Assembly (NCBI GenBank): GCA_031289445.1
Contig: JAITPL010000060.1
Coordinates: 1-6,931 of the forward strand
DNA length: 6,931 nt
Direction: 5' to 3'
Source of the DNA: Tannerella sp.
Lineage (GTDB): Bacteria; Bacteroidota; Bacteroidia; Bacteroidales; Tannerellaceae
Shown: in pieces, positions 1 through 6,915 of the stretch
How positions within the stretch are numbered: position 1 is the first letter of the stretch
Layout: every line of letters begins with the position of its first letter
Program-made: the position numbers and the translations under genes
Notes under the pieces: generated by a model
What the model saw: the letters and a program-made list of their open reading frames with translations, nothing else
Told to the model about the DNA's origin: nothing
Database searches by the model: none

Positions 1-14
1 TTCACTATTCACTA
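1..14. repeat. Tandem 7-bp direct repeat (TTCACTA x2)
   Basis: Two perfect head-to-tail copies of TTCACTA open the window, just upstream of the tsaD promoter box. The second copy runs into an AT-rich stretch. The element is cut by the window edge, so more copies may lie to the left. It could be chance, a slippage-prone promoter spacer or part of a binding site; nothing here decides between these. Confidence 0.4.
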
Positions 15-22
15 TATTTTAC

Positions 23-30
23 TACTTTTG
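23..30 (+). promoter_or_regulatory. Putative Bacteroidota -7 promoter box for tsaD
   Basis: TACTTTTG matches the TAnnTTTG consensus of the primary sigma factor of Bacteroidota. It ends 17 bases before the tsaD ATG, which implies a very short leader of roughly ten bases. The matching -33 TTTG-type element would fall at the extreme left edge, where only TTCA is seen. No Shine-Dalgarno sequence lies before the ATG, as is usual in this phylum. The surrounding TTACTAC-pyrimidine-TTTGC string recurs almost exactly before the fucosidase gene. Confidence 0.6.
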
Positions 31-47
31 CACTCAAAATCTTACTT

Positions 48-1067
48 ATGGGTATAACAATTTTAGGTATAGAATCCTCTTGTGATGATACTTCGGCGGC
101 TGTTATTCGCGATGGAGTGTTGCTCTCGAACGTCATTGCCGGACAGGCTGTTCACGAGGCCTACGGCGGAGTCGTTCCCGAACTTGCTTCGCGGGCGCAT
201 CAGCAAAATATAGTCCCGGTCGTTTCGGAGGCTATCAAACGTGCAGGCATAGAGCGCAACGAACTGACGGCTGTGGCATTCACTCGAGGGCCGGGGCTGC
301 TCGGCTCGCTGCTCGTAGGTACATCTTTCGCTAAAGGTCTGGCTTTGTCGCTCGACCTTCCGATGATTGAGGTTAACCATCTTCAAGCCCATGTACTTGC
401 TCATTTTATCAAGCAAAAGCCGGATGATACCGGTCAACCGGCCTTTCCTTTCCTCTGTCTTTTGGTTTCGGGAGGTAACTCGCAGATTATCAAGGTTAAT
501 GCCTATAATGACATGGAAGTTGTCGGCCAGACAATCGACGATGCGGCGGGTGAGGCCTTCGACAAATGCGCCAAAGTGATGGGATTGGGCTATCCCGGCG
601 GCCCTGTGGTCAACCGTCTGGCCAACGCAGGCGATGCACGCGCTTTCGCCTTCAGCAAGCCACATATTGCGGGCTACGACTACAGTTTCAGCGGCCTTAA
701 AACATCATTTCTCTATACCCTGCGCGACGCCCTCAAGGACAATCCCGATTTTATTGAGCAGCGCAAGAACGACCTCTGCGCCTCGCTTCAGCAGACGGTT
801 ATAGATATCCTTATGGACAAGTTGAGGCGAGCGGCTAAGGACTTGAGTATCAACGAAGTCGCAGTAGCGGGCGGAGTCTCGGCAAACTCCGGTCTCAGGG
901 AGGCCTTCGTCGAACATGCCGGGCGGCTTGGCTGGAAGATACATCTGCCGCCAAATATTTTCACTACCGACAATGCCGCAATGGTTGCCATCACGGGCTA
1001 TTTCAAGTATCTCGACCGCGATTTCTGCTCTATCGACGCCGTTCCTTACGCTCGTGTGACCGTTTAA
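48..1067 (+). CDS. tsaD: tRNA N6-adenosine threonylcarbamoyltransferase TsaD
   Basis: TsaD (formerly Gcp/YgjD, Kae1 family) transfers the threonylcarbamoyl group from threonylcarbamoyl-AMP to A37 of ANN-decoding tRNAs, in the cytoplasm, together with TsaB and TsaE. The 339-residue protein has the usual bacterial length and is complete. It has the ASKHA-type N-terminus (LGIESSCDDTSAA, about 6-18), the metal-binding HxxxH motif as HLQAH (H111, H115), the nucleotide-binding SGGNS (141-145), GEAFDK (168-173), GGVSAN (275-280) and the TTDNAAM motif with the third metal ligand D308. The ATG at 48 is chosen because it gives the standard N-terminus and sits just after a promoter box. It ends in TAA followed directly by a second TAA. 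The downstream genes are functionally unrelated secreted proteins, so operon membership is unlikely. Identification is by family motifs and near-full-length resemblance to Bacteroidales TsaD. Confidence 0.97.
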   Translation: MGITILGIESSCDDTSAAVIRDGVLLSNVIAGQAVHEAYGGVVPELASRAHQQNIVPVVSEAIKRAGIERNELTAVAFTRGPGLLGSLLVGTSFAKGLALSLDLPMIEVNHLQAHVLAHFIKQKPDDTGQPAFPFLCLLVSGGNSQIIKVNAYNDMEVVGQTIDDAAGEAFDKCAKVMGLGYPGGPVVNRLANAGDARAFAFSKPHIAGYDYSFSGLKTSFLYTLRDALKDNPDFIEQRKNDLCASLQQTVIDILMDKLRRAAKDLSINEVAVAGGVSANSGLREAFVEHAGRLGWKIHLPPNIFTTDNAAMVAITGYFKYLDRDFCSIDAVPYARVTV

Positions 1068-1090
1068 TAAAAAAATAATTACTACCTTTG
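1063..1090 (+). promoter_or_regulatory. Putative Bacteroidota promoter for the GH29 gene
   Basis: TACCTTTG at 1083-1090 matches the TAnnTTTG -7 consensus. A TTTA at 1063-1066, about 16 bases upstream of the box and overlapping the tsaD stop, is a weak candidate for the -33 element. The box ends 22 bases before the ATG at 1113. The string TTACTACCTTTGC at 1079-1091 differs by one base from that at 19-31 before tsaD. No Shine-Dalgarno sequence is seen. Confidence 0.62.
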
Positions 1091-1095
1091 CGTTT

Positions 1096-1107
1096 TTAAA
1101 ATTTTAA
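1096..1107. repeat. AT-only 12-bp perfect palindrome in the GH29 leader
   Basis: TTAAAATTTTAA is a perfect inverted repeat located at the expected transcription start and leader of the glycosidase gene, 5 bases before its ATG. It could be an operator-like site or only a by-product of AT-rich composition. An unstructured A/T-rich leader is also normal for translation initiation in Bacteroidota. No function can be assigned. Confidence 0.25.
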
Positions 1108-1112
1108 GTATC

Positions 1113-2726
1113 ATGAATAAAAGTTTGATATTATCTATCGTTTTATGCGGACTATCCGCGTTCTGCTACGGTCAGACCGTAGAAATCCCTGTTGCTCCCG
1201 ACGGTTACAAGAGACCCGAAGGTTACAATCCTGCGCAACACAGGTACAAGTATTCCCTGTCGGACATGAAGGAGAAATTCTCCGAAAAGATGCTGCAGGA
1301 CGCCGAGAAAGAGTTTAACAGAGTGCTGGACGTCAACAGCAAAGGCGAATGGAAGCCTACAGGCGTTTCGCTTGACCGTCATTATGCGCCGGAGTGGTTT
1401 CAGGACGTCAAGTTCGGCATGTTCGTTGACTGGGGGCTTTGGTCGGTCGGCGGCTGGGCTGTCAAAAAAGAGCAGGGCGCCATGTATCCCGACTGGTACG
1501 AGCACCGCATTGACTACGACAAAAATGCGGAGAAATATCACGACCAGAACTGGGGCGTCGATTTTCAGCGGGACGACCTGATTCCTTTCTTTAAGGCAAG
1601 CGCCTATCAGCCTGACAAACTTGTAGATGTGGCTGTTGAAGCGGGAATGAAGTACATTATCCCCTTCTGCAAACACCATTCGGGCTTCTGCCTGTGGCCG
1701 TCCTCGTTCACGCACAGGGACGCAGGCGATATGCTCGGTAAAGACCTGATTAAGCCGATTGTAGATAATTGCAGGGAGAAAGGGCTGAAATTCGGCTTTT
1801 ATTTCAGTACCGACGAGTGGGAATATCCGGTCATCGACAATCAGGGGCAGCTTCTCACCAGAAAATGGGCGGGAAAGTACGAGCCTTATTCTCCCGAAAT
1901 GGAGACATGGGCGACCGGAAAGATTGCCGTCAAGGATTTCGCGAAAGACTATATCATCCCGCAAGCCGTCGAGTTTATTGATAGATACGACCCCGATATT
2001 CTGTGGTACGACGGCGAATGGGATACGCCGGTAGAACTGATGGGCACTTATGAGATTTCAGCATATTTCTACAATAAGGCCGAAGGACGGAAAGAAGTAG
2101 CCGTAAACGACCGCTACGGCAGGGAACACGACAAGCGGTTGCGCTCCATTCGCGGTGATATTTTCGCCAGCGAGTACGGCGCCATGGCCGACGAAGACCG
2201 CGCCCGCCACGTATGGGAAGAAAACCGCGGTATAAGCCAGTCTTTCGGCTTCAACTGGCAGGATACCGACAATAATGTCATCACCTCAAAAGCATTTGTG
2301 GATATGTTCGTTGACATAGTTTCCAAAGGCGGAAACCTGCTGTTAATCGTCAATCTCGACAATCAGGGCGCTTTGCCTGCCGTACAGGAAAAAAGGCTCA
2401 AAGATATTGGCAAATGGCTGAAAATCAATGGAGAAGGGATTTATTCTACCCGCGCTTATTCGGTGAAGTCGGAAAATAATGTCCGCTACACCCGCAGTAA
2501 AGACAGTAAAACCGTTTACGCAATCTCACTCGAATGGCCGGGCAAGCAATTGGAATTGAAATCCGTCGAGCCGGCTCCCGATTCCAAGATTTACCTTCTG
2601 GGATACAAAGATCCCCTGAAATGGAGCTACAATAACGGCACAACGACCGTTCTGCTGCCGTCCAAGCTGCAAAAAGCAGCAAACAGACCTTGCGATTACG
2701 CTTATACATTCAAGATTCAGAAATAA
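1113..2726 (+). CDS. Secreted GH29 alpha-L-fucosidase-like glycosidase
   Basis: Glycoside hydrolase family 29 enzymes remove terminal alpha-L-fucose with a retaining mechanism. This 537-residue protein begins with a type I signal peptide (hydrophobic stretch about 4-18, cleavage probably near CYG-Q at 20/21; no lipobox). The (beta/alpha)8 catalytic region spans roughly 85-435. It contains KFGMFVDWGLWSV (100-112), YPDWYE (125-130), KHHSGFCLW (187-195), FGFYFS (227-232), the nucleophile motif LWYDGEW with likely nucleophile D300, RGDIFASEYG (347-356), WEENRGISQSFGFNW (368-382) and KGGNLLLIVN (405-414). A C-terminal beta-sandwich of about 100 residues follows. Two signature positions are unusual: D106 stands where GH29 normally has the fucose-contacting His of the HWG motif, and the usual NVGP after GGNLLL is IVNLDNQGALP. 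The acid/base is not certain; E354, E369 and E370 are candidates. The nucleophile and HH pair are kept, so activity is plausible, but fucose specificity is inferred from the family only. A secreted esterase-like gene follows 50 bases downstream. Confidence 0.88.
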   Translation: MNKSLILSIVLCGLSAFCYGQTVEIPVAPDGYKRPEGYNPAQHRYKYSLSDMKEKFSEKMLQDAEKEFNRVLDVNSKGEWKPTGVSLDRHYAPEWFQDVKFGMFVDWGLWSVGGWAVKKEQGAMYPDWYEHRIDYDKNAEKYHDQNWGVDFQRDDLIPFFKASAYQPDKLVDVAVEAGMKYIIPFCKHHSGFCLWPSSFTHRDAGDMLGKDLIKPIVDNCREKGLKFGFYFSTDEWEYPVIDNQGQLLTRKWAGKYEPYSPEMETWATGKIAVKDFAKDYIIPQAVEFIDRYDPDILWYDGEWDTPVELMGTYEISAYFYNKAEGRKEVAVNDRYGREHDKRLRSIRGDIFASEYGAMADEDRARHVWEENRGISQSFGFNWQDTDNNVITSKAFVDMFVDIVSKGGNLLLIVNLDNQGALPAVQEKRLKDIGKWLKINGEGIYSTRAYSVKSENNVRYTRSKDSKTVYAISLEWPGKQLELKSVEPAPDSKIYLLGYKDPLKWSYNNGTTTVLLPSKLQKAANRPCDYAYTFKIQK

Positions 2727-2731
2727 TATCT

Positions 2732-2739
2732 TATATTTG
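2732..2739 (+). promoter_or_regulatory. Putative Bacteroidota -7 promoter box for the PqaA-like gene
   Basis: TATATTTG, followed by CA, matches TAnnTTTG. It lies 5 bases after the stop codon of the glycosidase gene and ends 37 bases before the ATG at 2777. The -33 region, at about 2709 inside the upstream gene, offers only a weak TTCA. The box suggests the PqaA-like gene can be transcribed on its own, although read-through from upstream is equally possible because no terminator hairpin is seen between the genes. Confidence 0.55.
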
Positions 2740-2776
2740 CAGCGAAAACAAGACAATTAACTGATATATTCAACGC

Positions 2777-4132
2777 ATGAAACGTCTATTAAGCGCTTTC
2801 TTTCTCGGCGTCCTTTGTTCGGTAGCATACCCGCAACAGCAGGACGTCACGCCGACTACGGCTCTCGACGCCTATCTGAACAACGGCGACCGCACTTGGG
2901 CTTATGAAGTGTTAAGCTCCTATCCGGCAGGTAATACTCAGGCCTATTCCCTTTTGCTCGTCTCACAGAAGTGGCAGGGCATATTGTGGAAACACGAACT
3001 GATAGTTTTTGTGCCTAAGAAGGTAGCTGTGGACGGCGCTTTGCTGTTCATCGGCGGAAGCGCTGTTCAAGACAACATGCCCAAGTTCGCAAAACCCGAC
3101 GACGGCACCTCTCAAGCCATGGCTCTAATCGCTGAAAAAAATAACGCAATAGCAGGCATACTCAGGCAAGTACCCAATCAGCCTTTGTACGGTAACCTTT
3201 CGGAAGATGCGCTTATCTCATACACTCTGAACGAGTTTCGCAGGAACAGTGATTATTCATTGCCTCTGCTCTTTCCCATGGTCAAAAGCGCGATCAGGGC
3301 AATGGACGCCATACAGGAGTTTGCCAAGGAGACGACCCGGACGGATATTAAGCGCTTCGTAGTAAGCGGAATGTCAAAGCGGGGCTGGACTACATGGCTT
3401 ACCGGCGCTTCTCAAGACCCTCGCGTGGTAGCCATCGTTCCCATGGTTATAGATATGCTCAACATGCCGATAACGCTTGAGTATCAGAAAGAACTGTATG
3501 GCGGCGTTTACAGCGAAGAGATTCAGGATTATGTCAAACTTGGAATACCGCAGGCTGTAGCGAGTGATTTTGGCAAGTCGATTGTGCAAATGATTGACCC
3601 CTATTGTTATCAGGCGAAGTTGAACATGCCTAAAATGCTGGTTATGGGAACTAACGACCCTTACTGGACACTGGACGCCGTGAAACATTACATTGACGAC
3701 ATACCCGGTCAGAACTTTTTGAGCTACGTGCCCAATGCCGAGCACGGTTTGGGCGACCGTCAACAGGCCTTGAACGCTTTGAATGCTTTCTTCGGACTGA
3801 CTGTCGCCGGCAAGCCTTACCCGCGTTGCGAATGGACATTGAAGGAACAGAGAGGAAAAGCAAGTATTGAGATTCAAGCGTCTCCCGACGAATTGGTGAG
3901 CGCTGCCTTATGGACAGCCGACTCTCCGACTCGCGATTTCCGTTCGTCAAAATGGACAAGTAGTGAAATTGCATTGAAAACCAAACACTTGATATCAACG
4001 ACGGTCAAGTATCCAAAGAAGGATTTCAGCGCCTTCTATGTAGAGTTGGTTTATAAAGATGCAAACGGAGGCGAATATTCCGTAACTACAAGGCCGTATA
4101 TAGCTGATACCAAGCATATTTTTGTAAAATAA
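2777..4132 (+). CDS. Secreted PhoPQ-activated pathogenicity-related (PqaA-like) alpha/beta-hydrolase
   Basis: The 451-residue protein resembles the PhoPQ-activated pathogenicity-related family (Salmonella PqaA, Dictyostelium AprA), whose enzymatic substrate is, as far as I know, not established. A signal peptide is visible (KR at 2-3, hydrophobic to about 17, polar PQQQ after), without a lipobox. The hydrolase core runs about 55-340. The nucleophile elbow is SGMSKRGW with likely catalytic S200. The acid is probably D294 in MGTNDPYW, and the base H323 in NAEHGLG, so a full Ser-Asp-His triad is present and in the right order. Residues about 350-451 form a likely Ig-like beta-rich tail with CEWTL near its start. 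The start at 2777 gives a proper signal peptide. Lying between a GH29 glycosidase and an exported plug-domain protein, it may act as an esterase or peptidase on envelope or glycan substrates; that is inference. The family call is firm, the reaction is not known. Confidence 0.85.
   Translation: MKRLLSAFFLGVLCSVAYPQQQDVTPTTALDAYLNNGDRTWAYEVLSSYPAGNTQAYSLLLVSQKWQGILWKHELIVFVPKKVAVDGALLFIGGSAVQDNMPKFAKPDDGTSQAMALIAEKNNAIAGILRQVPNQPLYGNLSEDALISYTLNEFRRNSDYSLPLLFPMVKSAIRAMDAIQEFAKETTRTDIKRFVVSGMSKRGWTTWLTGASQDPRVVAIVPMVIDMLNMPITLEYQKELYGGVYSEEIQDYVKLGIPQAVASDFGKSIVQMIDPYCYQAKLNMPKMLVMGTNDPYWTLDAVKHYIDDIPGQNFLSYVPNAEHGLGDRQQALNALNAFFGLTVAGKPYPRCEWTLKEQRGKASIEIQASPDELVSAALWTADSPTRDFRSSKWTSSEIALKTKHLISTTVKYPKKDFSAFYVELVYKDANGGEYSVTTRPYIADTKHIFVK
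4117..4124 (+). promoter_or_regulatory. Possible -7 promoter box inside the end of the PqaA-like gene
   Basis: TATTTTTG fits TAnnTTTG and lies within the last five codons of the preceding gene, ending 28 bases before the ATG at 4153. No good -33 TTTG element is seen about 20 bases upstream. T-rich matches arise easily by chance, so this is weaker than the other three boxes. With only 20 bases between the genes, co-transcription with the hydrolase is the simpler reading. Confidence 0.35.
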
Positions 4133-4152
4133 TCATTCTAAAATAATCAATT

Positions 4153-6810
4153 ATGAGTAGGATTAAATTGTTATTACTGTTAATTTTGTGTTCGGCCGCA
4201 TTAAGCGCTCAGGAAGCCGACGATAGTCCTGTTATCCCTTCGGTGAGCGATACCGTGACGGATTATTTCACACAGCAGATGAGCGCTTTTCCACAGGAAA
4301 AGGTATATCTGCAAACGGATAAGAACTATTATCTGTCCGGTGAAAAGATATGGTTTAGAGCGCACCTTGTAGATGCTGTCCTGCACAAGCAGGCTAATGC
4401 GAGCCGCTATGTGTATGTAGAGCTGGTCAGTCCGTTCGATTCGGTAGTAAGCCGCGTAAAAGTGCGCCCCGACACTTTAGGGCTGTTTTACGGCAGTATA
4501 GCCATAGATGAAGGTCTGGTGGAGGGTAATTTTATGCTGCGGGCATACACGCTGTATATGAAGAACAGCGGCGAAGATTACTTTTACAGGAAGTCGCTCA
4601 GAATAATCGACCCCATGTCGGTATATTTTGATATTAACATTGATTACACATTTAATAACGATGATATTCTGGCAGCCGTCAGGGTGAAAAACAAACGCAC
4701 CTTGACGCTTTTCGAGCCGTCCGAATTTAAGTACAAAATCAATCGGGACTCATGGCGTAAAGCGGACTTTGACAACGATTCCATAGGGCATCTCAAATTC
4801 AAGATTCGCGACAGGGACAAGCGCAGAACGCTGACACTGACTTTTCAGTACGATAACCGCGTTTATACACGTTATTTTGCCGTTCCCTATCCCGATGACG
4901 ATTTCGATGTTACTTTCTTTCCCGAAGGCGGACATTTGATAGCGGGCGCAGATAACTTTGTGGCCTTAAAGGCTTTAGGCTCAAACGGCTTATCGGAAGA
5001 TGTCGAGGTGAATGTATTCGACGACAGCGGTACGGCCATACTCAATTCGCGCACTTCGATTAACGGCATGGGCGCGTTTCAGTTAACCGTTCAGGCGGGC
5101 AGGAAATATTATGCCGAATGTATCAACAGCAAGAATAGAACAAAGCGTTTCGACTTGCCCCAAGCTGTGAATAATTACTGCGGCATTAAACTAAAATGGG
5201 CCGGCGACAAGTTATATGCTTCCGTTGTCAAATCGGCCGACTATTCGCGTACCGGTAAACTGTATATGCTTGCTCATATCCGGGGCGCTGTCATTTATTG
5301 TCAGGAGTGGGATTCGGCTAACGACTATGTTCTTTTTGAAAAAAGTATGCTGCCCTCCGGCGTCTGCCATTTTGTGCTGTTCGACGAAGCAAAAAACATA
5401 CTTGGCGAGCGTTTGACATTCAGCTATTCGCCCGCCGAAGCAGGACAGATAGATTTCGTGGCCGACAAGGACAATTACCTTAAAAGGCAACACGTAGAGG
5501 CGAAGATAAAACTGACCGACGTCAACCAAACTCCGCTTGGCGGTAATCTGGCTATTGCCGTAACCGACGACAACGACGTCAAGCCCGATTCGAGCTATAC
5601 CATTTTGACTGCCTTGCTTCTGACCTCGGAATTGAAAGGTCATATCGAGAATCCGGCGCATTATTTTCGTCCCGGACGCTCTGCGCAGTATATATCGGAC
5701 TTGCTTATGATGACGCAAGGCTGGCGTCGATATCCGATTGTCGATGTGGTAAAGGGCAAAATTACAAGTCCGACCCTGCCTTTGGAAACTACGCAGACGA
5801 TATCGGGCAAGGTTGAAGGCCTGTTTTCTGCCCTCAAGGAAGGTTTTATTTCGATTATTGCAATGAACGATTCCATGATTGCTCCGCATGTCGCGCAGAC
5901 CGGCGACAAAGGCAGATTTGTCCTGGACAATATAGAATATCCTGAAGGGACAAGGTTTATTGTGCAGGCCGAAACCAAGAAGGGCGGCACTCGTGTTTTC
6001 CTTGAGATGGACAAGACGGAGCCTTTTGCCGATATTACCCTTCAAGTGCCTTACAAGGAAGCGTTTGAGATAGATTCGATGCAGAATTATATTGCCAAGT
6101 CGGAAGAACGCTATACCTCCGAGCACGGTATGCGAATAGTCAATCTGGCAGAGGTAGAGGTCGTGGCAAAGTATAAGCCGCCGGAATCGAAGTCGCGGTT
6201 TTATTCGGTTATATCGTCGAGCGGAGGAGTGATAACCGAAAAAGACATAGAGACGCGCAAGATTCATGATATGAGGACTTTGTTGATGCAGATACCGGGT
6301 TTGATGGTTTCGGGCAGCACGCTCTCGGTGCGCGGTCAGGGCGCTCCGCTGATTGTCATAGATGATACGCCTTTTGAGGATTACGACGTCTTCTCAATGC
6401 CTGTAGAGGATGTATCGGATGTGTTCCTGATAAAAGACGCCTCGGCAGGTGCGATGTTCGGCACAAGTGGCGGAAACGGCGCTCTTATAATATCTACGAA
6501 AGAGGGTTTCGACCAGACTAAAGTGAAGAGAAAAAGCGAAAATATCAGCGATTTCTTTGTACCGCTCGGATATCAGCAACAGGTGGAATTTTATTCTCCC
6601 AGATACGACGTTGATCCCGACAACCGGACGCCCGACCTGCGTACAACCATTTATTGGAAGCCGGACGTCGGAGTTACAGAGACAGGCGAAGTATCGTTTG
6701 ATTTCTTTACGGCAGATAGCGAGACAACCTATTCGGTTGTTATTGAGGGCATTTCCGAGTACGGTCATATAGTCAGAAAAGTATGCAAGATAAACCGGAC
6801 GCTGAAATAG
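4153..6810 (+). CDS. Secreted MG2-like / TonB-receptor plug-domain protein without barrel
   Basis: This 885-residue exported protein belongs to a family common in Bacteroidota, usually annotated as TonB-dependent receptor plug domain protein; its function is not established. The signal peptide (R3, K5, then Leu-rich to about 17) is probably cleaved at ALSA-QE (19/20). An MG2-like (macroglobulin) region starts with EKVYLQTDKNYYLSGEKIWF (49-68) and runs to about 150. Further beta-rich domains follow, and a region at about 549-612 (TISGKVEG onward, with GDKGRFVLDNI) resembles carboxypeptidase-regulatory-like sandwiches. The plug domain covers about 690-785: ITEKDIE, LLMQIPGL, LSVRGQG (724-730), IVIDD, then IKDASAGAMFGTSGGNGALII (760-780). 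A conserved C-terminal module (about 800-885) has VEFYSPRYD, DLRTTIYWKPDV and YSVVIEGI. There is no room for a 22-strand barrel, so it is not a transporter. It may bind a partner or ligand in the periplasm or outer membrane; this is inference. It follows the hydrolase gene after 20 bases. Confidence 0.85.
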   Translation: MSRIKLLLLLILCSAALSAQEADDSPVIPSVSDTVTDYFTQQMSAFPQEKVYLQTDKNYYLSGEKIWFRAHLVDAVLHKQANASRYVYVELVSPFDSVVSRVKVRPDTLGLFYGSIAIDEGLVEGNFMLRAYTLYMKNSGEDYFYRKSLRIIDPMSVYFDINIDYTFNNDDILAAVRVKNKRTLTLFEPSEFKYKINRDSWRKADFDNDSIGHLKFKIRDRDKRRTLTLTFQYDNRVYTRYFAVPYPDDDFDVTFFPEGGHLIAGADNFVALKALGSNGLSEDVEVNVFDDSGTAILNSRTSINGMGAFQLTVQAGRKYYAECINSKNRTKRFDLPQAVNNYCGIKLKWAGDKLYASVVKSADYSRTGKLYMLAHIRGAVIYCQEWDSANDYVLFEKSMLPSGVCHFVLFDEAKNILGERLTFSYSPAEAGQIDFVADKDNYLKRQHVEAKIKLTDVNQTPLGGNLAIAVTDDNDVKPDSSYTILTALLLTSELKGHIENPAHYFRPGRSAQYISDLLMMTQGWRRYPIVDVVKGKITSPTLPLETTQTISGKVEGLFSALKEGFISIIAMNDSMIAPHVAQTGDKGRFVLDNIEYPEGTRFIVQAETKKGGTRVFLEMDKTEPFADITLQVPYKEAFEIDSMQNYIAKSEERYTSEHGMRIVNLAEVEVVAKYKPPESKSRFYSVISSSGGVITEKDIETRKIHDMRTLLMQIPGLMVSGSTLSVRGQGAPLIVIDDTPFEDYDVFSMPVEDVSDVFLIKDASAGAMFGTSGGNGALIISTKEGFDQTKVKRKSENISDFFVPLGYQQQVEFYSPRYDVDPDNRTPDLRTTIYWKPDVGVTETGEVSFDFFTADSETTYSVVIEGISEYGHIVRKVCKINRTLK

Positions 6811-6842
6811 GCAAACTGCTTATCCCTTTGAGTCAAGTGAAA

Positions 6843-6856
6843 TGCCTGAAAGGCAG
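6843..6856. repeat. Short palindromic repeat, copy 1
   Basis: TGCCTGAAAGGCAG is identical to a copy at 6917-6930. Its first 13 bases form a perfect stem of TGCCT pairing with AGGCA around GAA. It begins 32 bases after the stop codon of the plug-domain gene and is followed by TATTTTC, so this copy could also serve as a weak transcription terminator. The five-pair stem is short for that, and the second identical copy points rather to a dispersed repeat. Confidence 0.6.
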
Positions 6857-6866
6857 TATTTTCATA

Positions 6867-6896
6867 ACCGTAGATAAACGAAGTGCAATCTGCGGT
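6867..6896. other. Imperfect hairpin between the two palindromes
   Basis: ACCGTAGAT (6867-6875) can pair with ATCTGCGGT (6888-6896) over nine positions. The single mismatch is a T-G that would be a wobble pair in RNA, and the loop is 12 bases. It lies in the non-coding stretch between two identical palindromes, giving a symmetrical arrangement of small hairpin, larger hairpin, small hairpin. It may be part of a dispersed repeat or a structured 3' end. No RNA family is recognised. Confidence 0.45.
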
Positions 6897-6915
6897 CAAG
6901 AAACGTCTCTTAAAT

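Noticed and set aside
63..665. 200-codon minus-strand open frame opposite tsaD
   Set aside because: It overlaps the conserved catalytic half of TsaD and shows no domain; an antisense artefact.
1113..1175. Lipoprotein signal on the GH29 protein (Cys at 12 and 18)
   Set aside because: The residues before each Cys (IVL-C and SAF-C) do not fit a lipobox, which needs Gly, Ala or Ser at -1.
1152..1964. 270-codon minus-strand open frame opposite the GH29 gene
   Set aside because: The opposite strand carries clear GH29 motifs across the same span, and this frame has no family resemblance and no promoter box of its own.
5212..6267. Long 351-codon open frame on the minus strand
   Set aside because: It is fully antisense to the plug-domain gene, has no recognisable domain, and its translation is low-complexity Arg/Leu/His-rich as expected for a reverse-frame shadow.
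1113..6810. Polysaccharide-utilisation locus
   Set aside because: No SusC barrel, SusD lipoprotein, hybrid two-component regulator or ECF sigma/anti-sigma pair is present, and the plug-domain protein lacks a barrel.
6821..6830. Promoter-like TATCCCTTTG after the last gene
   Set aside because: The spacing between TA and TTTG is four bases rather than two, and there is no open reading frame of note downstream in the window.
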